From Nitrosomonas sp. (GTDB taxonomy: Bacteria > Pseudomonadota > Gammaproteobacteria > Burkholderiales > Nitrosomonadaceae): DNA of 57,254 nucleotides. Made by a program: the position numbers and the translations under genes. The stretch lies in NCBI GenBank assembly GCA_028577615.1, contig JAJSDU010000016.1, forward strand, positions 1-57,254, read 5' to 3'. The first letter of the stretch is position 1; each line of letters opens with the position of its first letter. The notes below the pieces were generated by a model. It saw only the letters and a list, made by a program, of their open reading frames with translations. It was not told where the DNA came from and searched no databases. Shown here piece by piece: positions 55,879-57,254 of the stretch.

Positions 55879-57254
55879 GTGAACAACTTATTCATTGATC
55901 AATTCAGTTCGTTGCGCGTTCGCTGTGTTGTCATCTGTTTTGCTGCGCTGTGCGGGTTCTCAGGATATAGCGACGTTCACGCTGCAAGCGCCGTAGTTTC
56001 GGCGCATCCGCTTGCAACAGCCGCAGGAGAAAGCATTCTGGAAAAAGGCGGCAATGCGTTTGACGCGGCTATTGCCGTCAGTGCGGCGCTGGCGGTGGTG
56101 GAGCCGTATGCTTCGGGTCTGGGTGGCGGCGGTTTTTGGCTGCTGCATCATGCAAAAACAGGCCGCAGCGTGATGATCGATAGCCGTGAAACGGCGCCAT
56201 CCGAAGCATCAAGTGAAATGTTTCTGGACGAAAAGGGCCAACCGGTACCGGGTAAATCGCTGGACGGGCCGATGGCTGCGGGCATACCCGGTACACCGGC
56301 TGCGTTAGTGCATTTGTCACGCTACGGCCGTCTGACGCTGGCGGACACTCTGGCGCCCGCGATTCAACTGGCGCGGGAAGGTTTCAAGGCGGACCGGCGC
56401 TTTGTTCAGACACTGCGAAATCATGAAAATAAACTGTCACGCTATCCGGATACGGCAGCTGTTTTTTTGCCCGGCGGTAAGTTGCTGACGGAAGGGGAAT
56501 TGTTTCGCCAGCCTCAGCTTGCCGCGACATTAACGGCGATCGCCCAGTCCGGTAAAAGCGGTTTCTATCAGGGTGAGATAGGGCGGGAGCTGGTGCGTTC
56601 TGTGCGCGCGGCAGGCGGCCTGTGGCGCGAACGGGACTTGGAAAACTATCGCATCGTTGAAAGAAATCCGGTGCAATTCAACTACCGTAACGCGCAGATT
56701 ATTTCGGCGTCCCTGCCTTCGGCAGGCGGCCTGACTTTGGCGCAGGCATTGAATATCCTTGAAACCGTGTTGAACGGGAAACAGAATGAGGTACAGAGAA
56801 CCCATCTGATCGTCGAAGCGTTGCGTCTGGCCTACAAGGATCGCGCGGAACTGCTGGGCGACAGTGATTTTGTCGCGATTCCGGCAGACCGTCTGATGAG
56901 CAGGGCATACGCACGCCAGCAGGCAGAAGCCATCAATCCGGATAAGGCAGGCGTGAGTCAGACTACGCCGCCATCCCCATCAGCGCAACAGTTGCCGGCG
57001 GAGAGTACCCAAACCACGCACTTCGCGGTACTGGACAAGGCCGGGAACCGCGTTGCGGCGACACTGACGATCAACACCTTTTTCGGCTCAGGATTCGTCG
57101 CAGGCAGCACCGGCGTACTGCTCAATAACGAAATGGATGACTTTGCTATCGGTGAAAACATCCCTAATGTATTCGGCCTGTATGGCTCGCGCGCGAACGC
57201 CATCGCACCTGGCAAACGGCCATTGTCGAGCATGTCGCCGACTTTCGTGGACAC
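55879..57254 (+). CDS. ggt: Gamma-glutamyltransferase, N-terminal and central part (cut by window edge)
   Basis: The frame from GTG 55879 is open to the window edge, giving 458 residues. A signal peptide (hydrophobic core about residues 17-30, ending near VHAAS) leads to HPLATAAGESILEKGGNAFD and LGGGGFW, then the substrate Arg in SRETAP. The catalytic Thr of the small subunit is Thr379 in ESTQTTHFAVLD, where the precursor cleaves itself. NEMDDF and PLSSMSPT follow as expected. The enzyme is periplasmic and cleaves glutathione and other gamma-glutamyl compounds. No good ribosome-binding site precedes the GTG, so the start is less certain. Confidence 0.9.
   Translation, partial: MNNLFIDQFSSLRVRCVVICFAALCGFSGYSDVHAASAVVSAHPLATAAGESILEKGGNAFDAAIAVSAALAVVEPYASGLGGGGFWLLHHAKTGRSVMIDSRETAPSEASSEMFLDEKGQPVPGKSLDGPMAAGIPGTPAALVHLSRYGRLTLADTLAPAIQLAREGFKADRRFVQTLRNHENKLSRYPDTAAVFLPGGKLLTEGELFRQPQLAATLTAIAQSGKSGFYQGEIGRELVRSVRAAGGLWRERDLENYRIVERNPVQFNYRNAQIISASLPSAGGLTLAQALNILETVLNGKQNEVQRTHLIVEALRLAYKDRAELLGDSDFVAIPADRLMSRAYARQQAEAINPDKAGVSQTTPPSPSAQQLPAESTQTTHFAVLDKAGNRVAATLTINTFFGSGFVAGSTGVLLNNEMDDFAIGENIPNVFGLYGSRANAIAPGKRPLSSMSPTFVD

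Overview
The window looks like a chromosomal segment of a Gram-negative betaproteobacterium, most likely Nitrosomonas or a relative in the Nitrosomonadales. The evidence is indirect. The gene neighbourhoods fit: DUF971 next to ubiE, ffs upstream of dnaX-ybaB, and phoB-phoR. So do a betaproteobacterial-type malate dehydrogenase, an exosortase-A-type asparagine synthetase, a TfpX-type pilin accessory protein, and a base composition near 50% GC. No ammonia-oxidation gene is present, so the genus is an inference. There is no phage, CRISPR array, plasmid gene or intact insertion sequence.

Layout. 1-3.6 kb: start of alanine dehydrogenase, a tatD-SDR operon, queD and a divergent radical SAM gene, with two dispersed repeats embedded. 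4-8.9 kb: an outer-membrane porin, an asparagine synthetase-like amidotransferase and proline iminopeptidase. 9-16.5 kb: a plus-strand run of a small coiled-coil protein, patatin phospholipase, TerC, UspA, a metallo-beta-lactamase phosphodiesterase-like protein, a GAF-fused GspE/PilB ATPase, DUF2141 and an alpha/beta hydrolase. 16.5-20.8 kb: mdh, a DUF4124 protein, rlpA, then a genomic scar holding a dead IS200/IS605 element, a small secreted protein and a broken higB. 20.8-27.7 kb: sdaA followed by a minus-strand group of poorly characterised proteins (DUF3422, DUF2182, DUF1326, an SDR lacking its catalytic Tyr, DUF938, a TIGR01777 epimerase). 28 kb: tRNA-Gly and tRNA-Cys. 28.4-33 kb: DUF3047-like protein, a frameshifted secreted hydrolase, trmJ and a secreted M14 deacylase-like protein. 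33-36.6 kb: ubiE, DUF971 and phoBR. 36.7-42.3 kb: a CHASE2-PAS-GGDEF-EAL protein and a LysM-FecR protein in one operon, then L,D-transpeptidase and tadA. 42.4-46.6 kb: prmB, rluB, ybaB, dnaX and 4.5S RNA. 46.9-53.2 kb: a Cas4-like nuclease, lactate permease, lutABC and a TusA-like protein. 53.4-57.2 kb: another repeat, tfpX, a CDP-alcohol phosphatidyltransferase, a membrane protein of unknown function and the start of gamma-glutamyltransferase.

How the genes work together. lldP with lutABC makes a complete L-lactate import and oxidation unit; mdh and sdaA feed the same central metabolism. LysM-FecR and CHASE2-GGDEF-EAL probably form an envelope-to-c-di-GMP signalling pair. The UspA, phosphodiesterase-like and GAF-ATPase genes have equal 21-base gaps and may link nucleotide signalling to a secretion or pilus-type motor.

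The most unusual structure is two families of short dispersed elements with terminal inverted repeats. Family 1 (426-574 and 43332-43544) supplies the stop codon of the neighbouring gene in both copies. Family 2 (2118-2216 and 53398-53532) encodes the last residues of queD in one copy. I do not see a clearly new defence or biosynthetic system. The best candidates for undescribed biology are these repeats, the GAF-ATPase cluster, the DUF2182/DUF1326 cluster and a possible dnaX recoding site.
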